From Peptoniphilus sp. (lineage in GTDB: Bacteria; Bacillota; Clostridia; Tissierellales; Peptoniphilaceae), in assembly GCA_029983555.1 (NCBI GenBank), contig JASBZH010000018.1, forward strand, positions 1 to 23,786: DNA of 23,786 nt, read 5' to 3'. The notes beneath the pieces are model-generated. The model was not told the DNA's origin. It saw only the letters and a list, made by a program, of their open reading frames with translations, and ran no database searches. Position numbers and translations under genes: made by a program. This document shows positions 15,880 through 23,339 of this stretch, in pieces (the stretch's first letter is position 1; every line of letters starts with the position of its first letter).

Positions 15880-17883
15880 CTAGTTACTTCCCTCAATTTC
15901 TATCTCGTCAAAATTATTATAATAAGATTTAAGCGCCAAAAGTGATCCTTTGGCCTTTAAAACTATTTCGTCAAATTCGTCTTCGTCATCAGAGAGTAGA
16001 ATTATTGCACCTCCAACTCCGATTGTCGCCTTGTTTTCTTCGATTACTGCAGTTCTTATGACAATATTAAAATCCATTGTCGAGCTATTTGAAATATATC
16101 CGATTGTTCCTGAGTAGACACCGCGGGGTGCCTTTTCAAGAGTGTCGATTATTTCTAGAGTTCTCTTTTTAGGAGAACCAGTCATTGAACCACCAGGAAG
16201 TGTATTTTTTAGTACTTCTATAATGTCAACATCGTCTTTTATTTTTCCAGAAACTGTAGTTACGAGTTGGTGAAGAGTTTTGTAAGTTTCAACATCCATG
16301 TACTTTGGAACTTCAACTGAACCAGTCTTGCAGAATTTGCCCAAGTCATTTCTCAACAGATCGACGATCATCAAATTTTCTGAAAGAGTTTTTTCTTCAC
16401 TTCTAAGTGCATCTATTAATTTTTGATCTTCTTCTAATGATTTTCCACGCCTAATTGTACCCTTAATTGGTTTTGTAGTAACAACTCTATTTTTGTCCAC
16501 TTTCATAAATCTTTCCATAGAAGATGAGGCGATTTTTATTTCATCGAGTGGCAAAAATGCACTGTACTGTCCTGGGCTTTTTTCGCGCAGATTCATATAA
16601 TATTCTTTTGCGTCAATTTTATCTAGTATGTCTAGCCTATTTGTAAGGCAGACTTCGTAAGTCTCTCCAGCTCGAATTAACTCTTTAATTTTCTCTATAT
16701 CTTTAATATATCCATCTTTGTCGCGGATAAATTTAAGTTTTGGAAAATCTCTTTTTTCTTTTGATTTTGTTTCTAATTTTAATTTTGAATTTAAAACTTC
16801 TTTAATTTCTGCTGCAAAATCTATATCGTCTTTATAGGAGAGGATGTATAATTTTTTATCCAAGTGATCGTATACAACTGCCCTGTCGCAGTATTTAAAG
16901 TAGGCGTCTGGATATTCGTATGAAAATTTATTTTCTACATTTTCTGTAATTTTTTTAAGTTCATAACCCATGTAGCCGATATATCCAAGCTGAAAGTCAA
17001 ATGGCAGGGACTCATCGTAGGTCCATCTATTGCGATTTTCTTTTAGATAGTCGAATATATTTTGATTAAAATCTTCTTTTTCATTTTTAGATATTTTTGT
17101 GACGATATTTTTATCCACGTCATATTTTATAACGTGAGATCTTTTGCCAGTTAGTCCAAATATTGAAAATCTAGAGAGACCTTCTTCTACTTTGCTGCTG
17201 TCAAGCCAAAGTGTATTGTCGTCGTATTCTGATAATTTTTCGTAAATTTCTCTCGTATCAAATTCTTTATCTATTATTTCATAATGTAGTTCAGTATTTT
17301 TATAGAAATCTCTCGCAATATTTAAAAAGTTTTGAATTAGCTTTTCACCGTTTTCACTTGCAATTGACTCTGGATGAAACTGAAGACCATATATTGGCCT
17401 TGTCTTGTGAGAAATTGCCATTACTGTTCCATCTTCTGTTTTTGCATCAATTTCAATATCTTTAAGTTCTCTATCTTTGCAAGTTAGAGAGTGGTATCTT
17501 GTCGCTTTAAAACCATTTTTGACATCTTTAAATAAATTTTTGCCGTTGTGGAAAATTTTGCTGCACCTGCCGTGCATGGGTTCTTTTGCCCTTATAACTT
17601 TTCCGCCAAAACAGTGATAAATTCCCTGATGACCGAGGCAGACTCCAAGAATTGGCTTGTTTAAATTTTCAATTATTTCTTTGCAAACTCCAAAATCTTT
17701 ATCATTAGTGGGACTTCCAGGCCCTGGGGATATGACTACATTGTCAAAGTCCAGTTTTAAAATTTCTTCATAAGTCATTTCATCGTTTTTAATTACGATT
17801 GGCTCTGTGCCACTTACTTTTCCAATGAGTTGAAAAAGATTGTATGTGTAAGAGTCGTAATTGTCTATTATAAGTGTCTTCAT
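15880..17883 (-). CDS. pabAB: Aminodeoxychorismate synthase, PabA-PabB fusion
   Basis: A 667-residue two-domain enzyme making 4-amino-4-deoxychorismate from chorismate and glutamine. Residues 1 to ~192 are the glutamine amidotransferase, with the triad Cys82 (GVCLGHQG), His170 and Glu172 (QFHPES) and the PabA-type segment MHGRCSKI. Residues ~200-667 are the synthase: TKPIKGTIRRG (about 470-480), SENLMIVDLLRNDLG, LPGGSMTGSPKKRT and GVYSGTIGYIS. PIKGT with Lys474 is the PabB nucleophile signature; anthranilate synthase has alanine there (PIAGT), so the tryptophan enzyme is unlikely. PabC downstream supports this. It overlaps the upstream fusion gene by ATGA (4 bp), implying translational coupling. 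Its TAG stop forms part of the aroF ribosome binding site. Confidence 0.92.
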   Translation of the reverse strand: MKTLIIDNYDSYTYNLFQLIGKVSGTEPIVIKNDEMTYEEILKLDFDNVVISPGPGSPTNDKDFGVCKEIIENLNKPILGVCLGHQGIYHCFGGKVIRAKEPMHGRCSKIFHNGKNLFKDVKNGFKATRYHSLTCKDRELKDIEIDAKTEDGTVMAISHKTRPIYGLQFHPESIASENGEKLIQNFLNIARDFYKNTELHYEIIDKEFDTREIYEKLSEYDDNTLWLDSSKVEEGLSRFSIFGLTGKRSHVIKYDVDKNIVTKISKNEKEDFNQNIFDYLKENRNRWTYDESLPFDFQLGYIGYMGYELKKITENVENKFSYEYPDAYFKYCDRAVVYDHLDKKLYILSYKDDIDFAAEIKEVLNSKLKLETKSKEKRDFPKLKFIRDKDGYIKDIEKIKELIRAGETYEVCLTNRLDILDKIDAKEYYMNLREKSPGQYSAFLPLDEIKIASSSMERFMKVDKNRVVTTKPIKGTIRRGKSLEEDQKLIDALRSEEKTLSENLMIVDLLRNDLGKFCKTGSVEVPKYMDVETYKTLHQLVTTVSGKIKDDVDIIEVLKNTLPGGSMTGSPKKRTLEIIDTLEKAPRGVYSGTIGYISNSSTMDFNIVIRTAVIEENKATIGVGGAIILLSDDEDEFDEIVLKAKGSLLALKSYYNNFDEIEIEGSN

Positions 17884-19811
17884 TCTCGCTCCTCTAAAAA
17901 CTTCTTGAGATAAATTATTGCTTCTTTATATCCTTCTATGCCGAGTCCTTCGTAAGTTTTTATGGCAAAGTCTCTTACGTATGAAACTTTTCTAAAGTCT
18001 TCGCGGCTATTTACTTTCGAGATGTGAACTTCAACTGTTGGAATGTCAATAGATTTAAGCGCATCAAGTATCGCGACACTTGTGTGAGTGTATCCTGCTG
18101 GATTTATGACAATTCCATCTGCCTTTTTGTAATTTTCTTGTATGAAGTCAACTATGTCGCCTTCGTGATTTGATTGAAAATGTGTGATGTCCAAATTTTC
18201 TGTAAGGGCTACTTCTTCTATTAAATTTAGAAGACTCGCATAACTTTTTTTGCCATAAATATCCACTTCTCTTATGCCTAGCATGTTAATATTGGGGCCG
18301 TCTATTACTAAAATTTTTGGTCTTTTTATTTTATCCATTATCATTTTAAGTGTATCTTGTTTATTTTCTATAACATCTATCTTAATATCTGAAAGGGAGG
18401 AGTAAATCCCTTCTCTTTCTTCTTTTAATTTTTTTAAGCTGTCTAGATTTTTTGAAAGGGGACGACCACTCGTCTCTAAATTTTCAAGTTTTCTGTCGAG
18501 ATATATTATTTTTGAATTTTGTGAGATTAGGTCTCTATTTTCCTCTCGAATTATACTGCCGCCGCCAGTTGCGATTACAACACCAGTTTTTTTGGAAACT
18601 TCTCTTAAGACTTCTGTTTCCAAATTTCTAAAGTATTCTTCGCCGTAAGTTTTAAAAATCTCTGGAATGCTCAAGTTTTCTCTTTTTTCAATTAGTGCAT
18701 CTGTGTCAAAAAATTCTCTTTCTAACTCTTTTGCAACTAGTTTACCCATTGTAGTTTTGCCAGAAGATGGCATGCCTATTAGTACAATATTTTCCATGTC
18801 AGATTTTAATTTTTTGTATATTCCCTCTATTAAATCTTCATTTAGCTTTTCATCTAGAAAAATTTCACAGGAATAAAAGGCCTGTGCAACTAACATCATA
18901 AGTCCCGACATAGTCTTTATATTTTTTTTCTCAGCGTCTAAGATTAATTTTGTCTTGAGTGGGTTGTAAATTAAATCAATCACAGTATCGAGACTTGAAA
19001 AATCTAGGAGATTTACTTTGCACTCGTAGTTTTCCGGATACATCCCAACGGGCGTCGCATTTATTATAACATTAAAATCTTTAAACTCATCTATGTTTTG
19101 ATAGTTATTTTCGCCGCTTCGGCTGATTACAACTATTTTTTTTGCGCCTTTATCTTTGCAGATTTTTTGAAGCATTTTGCTTGCGCCGCCACTTCCAAGT
19201 ATGAGCACCTTTTTATTTTTAAGGCTTATGTTATAGAAGTTTAAGCTGTAATTAAAGCCGAAATAGTCAGTGTTATATCCTATGAGCCTTCCATCTTTAT
19301 TAGCGATAGTATTTACCGCTCCAATTTCTTTTGCCAAGTCGTGAGTTTCGTCTAGATATTTCATGGATTCTTCTTTATAGGGAATTGTAACATTAATGCC
19401 CTTGAAATTTCTCTTTTCAAAAAACTCTTTTAGTTCATCTTCTCTTATGTCTTTAAGTGAGTAGCTATATCTATTAAAAAGTTCGTGAATTTCTTTAGAT
19501 TTGCTGTGCGAAAGGCTCTTTCCGATTAAGCCATACTGAAAATTTTTGTCTTTAATCTCTCGAATTAGATTTTTGCTATTTTTAAAAATTTCTTTATAGA
19601 CTTCTCGAATTACTATTCTACATTTTTCGTCGACTTTTTCCTCGAGATTTTTAATAATCTTATCTTCGCGATTTGAATCTTCTGTGGCAATGTTATTTTT
19701 TGCCTTTGCGATTCCAATTTTTTCGACGACATTCATTCGCTCTTCCAAAAGTTTTGCAATTTTGCAGTCGATTTTGTCCAAATCTTTTCTATAGTCATTA
19801 ATGTCTTTCAT
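17880..19811 (-). CDS. Four-domain fusion: chorismate mutase / shikimate dehydrogenase / shikimate kinase / type II 3-dehydroquinate dehydratase
   Basis: A 643-residue cytosolic protein in one uninterrupted frame. Residues 1-88: AroQ-type chorismate mutase, with Arg8, Arg25, Lys36, Asp45 and Arg48 at the places of E. coli Arg11, Arg28, Lys39, Asp48 and Arg51. Residues 92-335: shikimate dehydrogenase (AroE), with SLSHSKS (99-105), NVTIPYK (140-146, catalytic Lys146), NTD (180-182), nucleotide loop GSGGASK (206-212) and NATPVGM (251-257). Residues 339-495: shikimate kinase (AroK), with Walker A GMPSSGKT (346-353), DTD (369-371), Arg395, GGG (416-418) and Arg450. Residues 498-643: type II dehydratase, with GPNINMLGIREVDIYG (505-520, Arg514, Tyr519), QSNHEG, INPAGYTHTS (569-578, His576) and VEVHIS with Arg603. 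It thus covers steps 3, 4 and 5 plus the chorismate branch to prephenate. Codons for Met339 and Met492 lie near domain joints but have no ribosome binding site, so separate products are unlikely. It overlaps both neighbours by ATGA. Confidence 0.93.
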   Translation of the reverse strand: MKDINDYRKDLDKIDCKIAKLLEERMNVVEKIGIAKAKNNIATEDSNREDKIIKNLEEKVDEKCRIVIREVYKEIFKNSKNLIREIKDKNFQYGLIGKSLSHSKSKEIHELFNRYSYSLKDIREDELKEFFEKRNFKGINVTIPYKEESMKYLDETHDLAKEIGAVNTIANKDGRLIGYNTDYFGFNYSLNFYNISLKNKKVLILGSGGASKMLQKICKDKGAKKIVVISRSGENNYQNIDEFKDFNVIINATPVGMYPENYECKVNLLDFSSLDTVIDLIYNPLKTKLILDAEKKNIKTMSGLMMLVAQAFYSCEIFLDEKLNEDLIEGIYKKLKSDMENIVLIGMPSSGKTTMGKLVAKELEREFFDTDALIEKRENLSIPEIFKTYGEEYFRNLETEVLREVSKKTGVVIATGGGSIIREENRDLISQNSKIIYLDRKLENLETSGRPLSKNLDSLKKLKEEREGIYSSLSDIKIDVIENKQDTLKMIMDKIKRPKILVIDGPNINMLGIREVDIYGKKSYASLLNLIEEVALTENLDITHFQSNHEGDIVDFIQENYKKADGIVINPAGYTHTSVAILDALKSIDIPTVEVHISKVNSREDFRKVSYVRDFAIKTYEGLGIEGYKEAIIYLKKFLEERE

Positions 19812-20893
19812 TTTTCACCTTCTATAACAAGATCAAGTATCGAAACACAAGTCATCATCTCGAGTGCGACAGCAGCTCTTGGAACAATTGAGGGGTCGTG
19901 TCGTCCCTTAATCTCTAGTTTTTCATTAGTTTTATCTTTAAGTGAGACTGTATCTTGAGTAAGTCCAATTGAAGGAGTCGGCTTAACTGCCACGCGAAAT
20001 ACGATTGGCATTGATGTCGAAAGTCCTCCCAATATACCGCCGTGATTATTTGTTTTGGTTTTTATTTTATCTTCTTTAATGTAATATGAATCGTTGTGCT
20101 CGCTTCCAAGCATATTTGCGGCGTTAAAGCCAGATCCAAATTCTATTCCCTTTACTCCTGGGACTGAAAATATAGCTGATGCAATGTTTGATTCCATTGA
20201 ATTAAATAGGGGCTCGCCAATTCCTGTTGGCATATTTAAAATTGCAATTTCAACTACACCGCCAATTGAATCAAGATTTTTTTTGGCATTTAAAATTTCC
20301 TCTTGCATATTTTTCTTCGCATCAATATCAAAAGTGGGGAAGTCGTCATTTTTTAAAGCACAAAGTTTTTCAAAATCTATATTTGAGTAGTCGATGTCAA
20401 TGTCTTTTGCACTTCCGATGCTCTTTATTCTCGAATAAACTTTTATATTTTTTTGTGATAATAAATCCTCTGCAATTGAACCTGCGATAGTCATTGGTGC
20501 AGTCATTCTACCAGAAAATTGCCCGCCGCCACGAATGTCGTTATATCCATTATATTTTACAAATGCAGGGTAGTCTGCGTGAGATGGACGGGGTTTGTCG
20601 CGAAGGCTTTCATAGTCGCGACTTTTTTGGTCTTTATTTTTTATTATGGCGCAGATTGGAGCGCCGCAAGTTATGCCACCTATTTCGCCGCTTACTATTT
20701 TAAAACTGTCGAGTTCGCTTCTTGATGTAGAATATTTATTTTTGCCAGGTCTTCTTCTTTCTAGATTTTTATTTATTAAGTCAAAATTTATTTTATATCC
20801 TGCGTTTATTCCGTCTATTACGACGCCAATTTCCTCAGAGTGAGACTGACCAAATACAGTTATTTTATAATTTTTTCCAAAACTATAGGACAT
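19808..20893 (-). CDS. aroC: Chorismate synthase
   Basis: A 361-residue enzyme that makes chorismate from EPSP, using reduced FMN, in the cytosol. Motifs: FGQSHSE (14-20, active-site His18), RRRPGKNKYSTSR (46-58), RPSHADY (102-108, His105), RGGGQFSGRMTA (121-132) and near the C terminus GRHDPSIVPRAAVALE. Length is normal. I choose the ATG at 20893, preceded by GGGAGG, over an in-frame ATG at 20923, since the family starts at the SFG segment. The gene overlaps the end of aroA by 11 bp and the following fusion gene by 4 bp. I cannot tell from the sequence whether it has its own flavin reductase activity. Confidence 0.94.
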   Translation of the reverse strand: MSYSFGKNYKITVFGQSHSEEIGVVIDGINAGYKINFDLINKNLERRRPGKNKYSTSRSELDSFKIVSGEIGGITCGAPICAIIKNKDQKSRDYESLRDKPRPSHADYPAFVKYNGYNDIRGGGQFSGRMTAPMTIAGSIAEDLLSQKNIKVYSRIKSIGSAKDIDIDYSNIDFEKLCALKNDDFPTFDIDAKKNMQEEILNAKKNLDSIGGVVEIAILNMPTGIGEPLFNSMESNIASAIFSVPGVKGIEFGSGFNAANMLGSEHNDSYYIKEDKIKTKTNNHGGILGGLSTSMPIVFRVAVKPTPSIGLTQDTVSLKDKTNEKLEIKGRHDPSIVPRAAVALEMMTCVSILDLVIEGEK

Positions 20894-22118
20894 CAATTTC
20901 GCCTCCCAAACGCTTAAAGTCACAATAAAAATTTGTGTAGGATTTTTCTACGCACTCGCTATCTATTATTTTGATTGGCCCATCTGCAAAAGTTGCAGCA
21001 ATTGATGCTGCCATTGCTATTCTGTGGTCGTTATATGAATTTATTTTTGCAGAGTTAAATTTATCTATTCCATCAAAGGAAAAAGAGTTTTCTCTTACGT
21101 CTACTTCGACGCCTAAATTTCTAAGCATTTCGACAGTGCTCTTAACTCTGTCGCTTTCCTTTAGTTTTAGCCTCCTAGTATTTATAATTTCAACATGCAC
21201 TGGGGCGTGGGCGGAAATGACGCAAAGAATTGGAACGGCATCGGGGATGTTTTTTGCATCGAGAGTCAATTTTTGCTCAGGTTTTTTTAATTTTTTAATT
21301 TTAATTTCTTTTTCCGAAACATTTATATAGCCAAGTTTTTCTAAAAATTTAAGAGCATTTTTATCGCCCTGTTTAGAATTCTTATCGAGACCTTTAACTT
21401 CTACTCCTGCGCCCAAAAAGAATAGGGCATTACTCCAATCTTTTTCTACGATGTAATCAGTCGCTTTAAAAGTGTTTTTACAAATATATGAGTTTTTGTC
21501 ATTAAAAATCAGAAGACCAAATTTTTCTAGTACGTCAATTGTCATGTCGACATAAGGCTTGGACTCGATTTTTGTATTTACATTAATATTAAAATCCTCT
21601 TTAACAGTACCCGATGCAATCATAAGTCCCGAAATAAACTGAGAACTTATATCCCCTGGAAGATCAAAATTAAAATCTTGAAATTTGCCGCTAAGATATA
21701 TTGACTCATCTTTTTCTAAAAACTTTATGCCTTGTTTTTTAAATAAATCTTTATAGACTGAATTGGTCCTATTTATTAGACTTTTTTCTCTAATAATTTT
21801 CGCATCAAGTCCAAGCGTTGCTATTACTGGGATTAAGAATCTAAGCGTTGTTCCACTTTCACTTACATTTGCAACAACAGGATTTTTATATTTTTTGGGT
21901 GGATAGATATGAAATTTATTTTTATCTCTTAGTACATCTACTCCCAAAGATTTTATTGCATTTAAACTCGCCTCTATATCCTTTGACAAATCATCTATTA
22001 TAATAGTAGAATTTTTATGGCAAAGTCCTGCAGCAAAGATAGCTCGGTGAGCGTAGGACTTTGAAGTTATGGCAGTAATTTCGCCTTCGAGTTTTTTGTT
22101 TTTAATTAATCTATCCAT
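20883..22118 (-). CDS. aroA: 3-phosphoshikimate 1-carboxyvinyltransferase (EPSP synthase)
   Basis: A 411-residue enzyme joining shikimate-3-phosphate and PEP to give EPSP. Visible active-site motifs are TSKSYAHRA (18-26; Lys20, Ser21, Arg25), SGTTLRF (88-94; Arg93), SSQF (158-161), IPDAVPI (291-297; catalytic Asp293), LKESDR (319-324; Glu321, Arg324), NDHRIAMA (363-370; Arg366) and EKS (391-393; Lys392). The loop that reads NAGTAMRP in E. coli is ESGTTLRF here, so the Pro101 place is Phe94; such a form seems usual for clostridial enzymes, and herbicide response cannot be judged from it. It overlaps the end of aroB by 8 bp; the ribosome binding site is weak (TGGGA), so translation is probably coupled. 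Confidence 0.93.
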   Translation of the reverse strand: MDRLIKNKKLEGEITAITSKSYAHRAIFAAGLCHKNSTIIIDDLSKDIEASLNAIKSLGVDVLRDKNKFHIYPPKKYKNPVVANVSESGTTLRFLIPVIATLGLDAKIIREKSLINRTNSVYKDLFKKQGIKFLEKDESIYLSGKFQDFNFDLPGDISSQFISGLMIASGTVKEDFNINVNTKIESKPYVDMTIDVLEKFGLLIFNDKNSYICKNTFKATDYIVEKDWSNALFFLGAGVEVKGLDKNSKQGDKNALKFLEKLGYINVSEKEIKIKKLKKPEQKLTLDAKNIPDAVPILCVISAHAPVHVEIINTRRLKLKESDRVKSTVEMLRNLGVEVDVRENSFSFDGIDKFNSAKINSYNDHRIAMAASIAATFADGPIKIIDSECVEKSYTNFYCDFKRLGGEIDVL

Positions 22119-23154
22119 TTGTTTTTCCCAGTTCTATAACTTCTCTTAATTCGTCCATAGTTAGTTTTTTATTTATCACTTCGCCAATTTTAACGGGGAA
22201 GATTTCGTTTATCATATTTTTATTTATCTTTTTGTCGTGTTTTAAAACTTCTAAAATTTCGTCGGTATCAAAATCAAAGTGAGTTGGCAAATTATATTTT
22301 TTAAAAGCTTCTATTAAATCTTTTGAAAAGTCTTTTTTGCTAATTCCCATTTTGTAGCTTGCCCTTGCAATAAATATTGTTCCAATTCCAATGCTCTCGC
22401 CGTGGTTTAGCTTGTAATTTGAAATCGACTCAATTCCGTGACCTAAGGTGTGACCTAAGTTTAATTTTTGTCTGTTACCTCTGTCTTTCTCGTCATTTTT
22501 GACGAAGCTTAGCTTTATGTTTAGAGATTTATAGATTATTTTCTCGTAGTCAATTTCATGAGTATTTTTTAAATAATCAAATAATTCTCTGTCACTTAGC
22601 ACAGAATATTTAAAAATTTCTGCCAAGCCGTTATTTATATTTCTCTTATCAAGAGTATTTAAAAAGCTATAGTCTATGTGGACATACTCGGGGAAGTAGA
22701 ACGATCCAATTTGATTTTTTAAATTTAAAAAGTTTATCCCATTTTTTCCACCAACTGAGGAGTCAATCATTGAAAGTAGTGTAGTTGGAATCGAAATAAA
22801 ACCTATGCCGCGAAGATAGCTCGAAGCGACAAATCCAGAAATATCTCCCACAACTCCGCCGCCAAATGCGATTATTTTATCGCCTCTGTTGAAATTTTTC
22901 TCCGATAAAAACTTATTTATATTGGTGTAAGTTTCTATAGATTTAGAATTTTCACCAGCAGGAAAGCTGTAGATAAAATAGTTTTTGCCATCCATAATAC
23001 TTTGAATTCTGTTTCTATATAAACTTAGCACATTGTCGTCTGTAATTACTAGAAATTTTGAGTCGGAATTTTCTCTTAAATATTTATTTAAATCATCATC
23101 TTTTTTATAAACTATATTTATTGAATAATTATTGTCTTTTACTTGAATTTTCAT
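22111..23154 (-). CDS. aroB: 3-dehydroquinate synthase
   Basis: A 347-residue NAD- and metal-dependent enzyme for the second pathway step (DAHP to 3-dehydroquinate). Motifs: PAGENSKS (65-72), the nucleotide loop GGGVVGDISGFVAS (98-111), TTLLSMIDSSVGGKN (124-138) and the metal ligands Glu179 (AEIFKYS), His235 (LGHTLGHG) and His251 (LNHGES). Length is normal and all key residues are present. It is the first gene of the operon; GAGG lies about 7 bp before its ATG. The rest of the operon (aroA, aroC, the four-domain fusion, pabAB, aroF, pabC) follows with overlaps or gaps under 10 bp. Confidence 0.94.
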   Translation of the reverse strand: MKIQVKDNNYSINIVYKKDDDLNKYLRENSDSKFLVITDDNVLSLYRNRIQSIMDGKNYFIYSFPAGENSKSIETYTNINKFLSEKNFNRGDKIIAFGGGVVGDISGFVASSYLRGIGFISIPTTLLSMIDSSVGGKNGINFLNLKNQIGSFYFPEYVHIDYSFLNTLDKRNINNGLAEIFKYSVLSDRELFDYLKNTHEIDYEKIIYKSLNIKLSFVKNDEKDRGNRQKLNLGHTLGHGIESISNYKLNHGESIGIGTIFIARASYKMGISKKDFSKDLIEAFKKYNLPTHFDFDTDEILEVLKHDKKINKNMINEIFPVKIGEVINKKLTMDELREVIELGKTNG

Positions 23155-23181
23155 AACAACCTCGATTAATTTTATAGTTTG

Positions 23182-23210
23182 ATTCTATCATAAAATAAAA
23201 ATATATTGAA
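23182..23210 (-). promoter_or_regulatory. Possible promoter of the aromatic/pABA operon
   Basis: On the minus strand an extended -10 box TGATAGAAT (hexamer 23187-23182) follows a 17-bp spacer and a poor -35 box TTCAAT (23210-23205). It would give a leader of only ~20 bases, too short for a T-box or attenuator. An alternative -10 (TATAAA, 23176-23171) lies next to it. Confidence 0.35.
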
Positions 23211-23271
23211 ACTAAAGAAATGAGTTTGAAATTAATATAGAAGTTTTTGTGTTGTATGCCAGTATTTTTGC

Positions 23272-23303
23272 TCAAAAAAAAGACCATTGCAATTGCAATG
23301 GTC
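23272..23303 (-). terminator. Terminator 2 downstream of the MarR-family gene
   Basis: A perfect 22-bp palindrome (23282-23303; GACCATTGCAA and its complement) is followed on the minus strand by a run of eight T residues before GAGC. It isolates the aromatic operon from upstream transcription. Confidence 0.9.
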
Positions 23304-23310
23304 CTAAATA

Positions 23311-23339
23311 ATGAAAAAACTTGAGTTAAACTCAAGTTT
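23311..23339 (-). terminator. Terminator 1 overlapping the MarR-family stop codon
   Basis: A 10-bp stem (23317-23326 with 23330-23339) with a 3-base loop is followed on the minus strand by TTTTTTCATT. Its first arm includes two bases of the TAA stop of the MarR-family gene. Together with the hairpin at 23282-23303 it forms a tandem pair. Confidence 0.8.

Noticed and set aside
15880..17883. Anthranilate synthase (TrpEG) for the two-domain glutamine-using enzyme
   Set aside because: The PIKGT lysine and the neighbouring pabC fit aminodeoxychorismate synthase, and no other trp genes are nearby.
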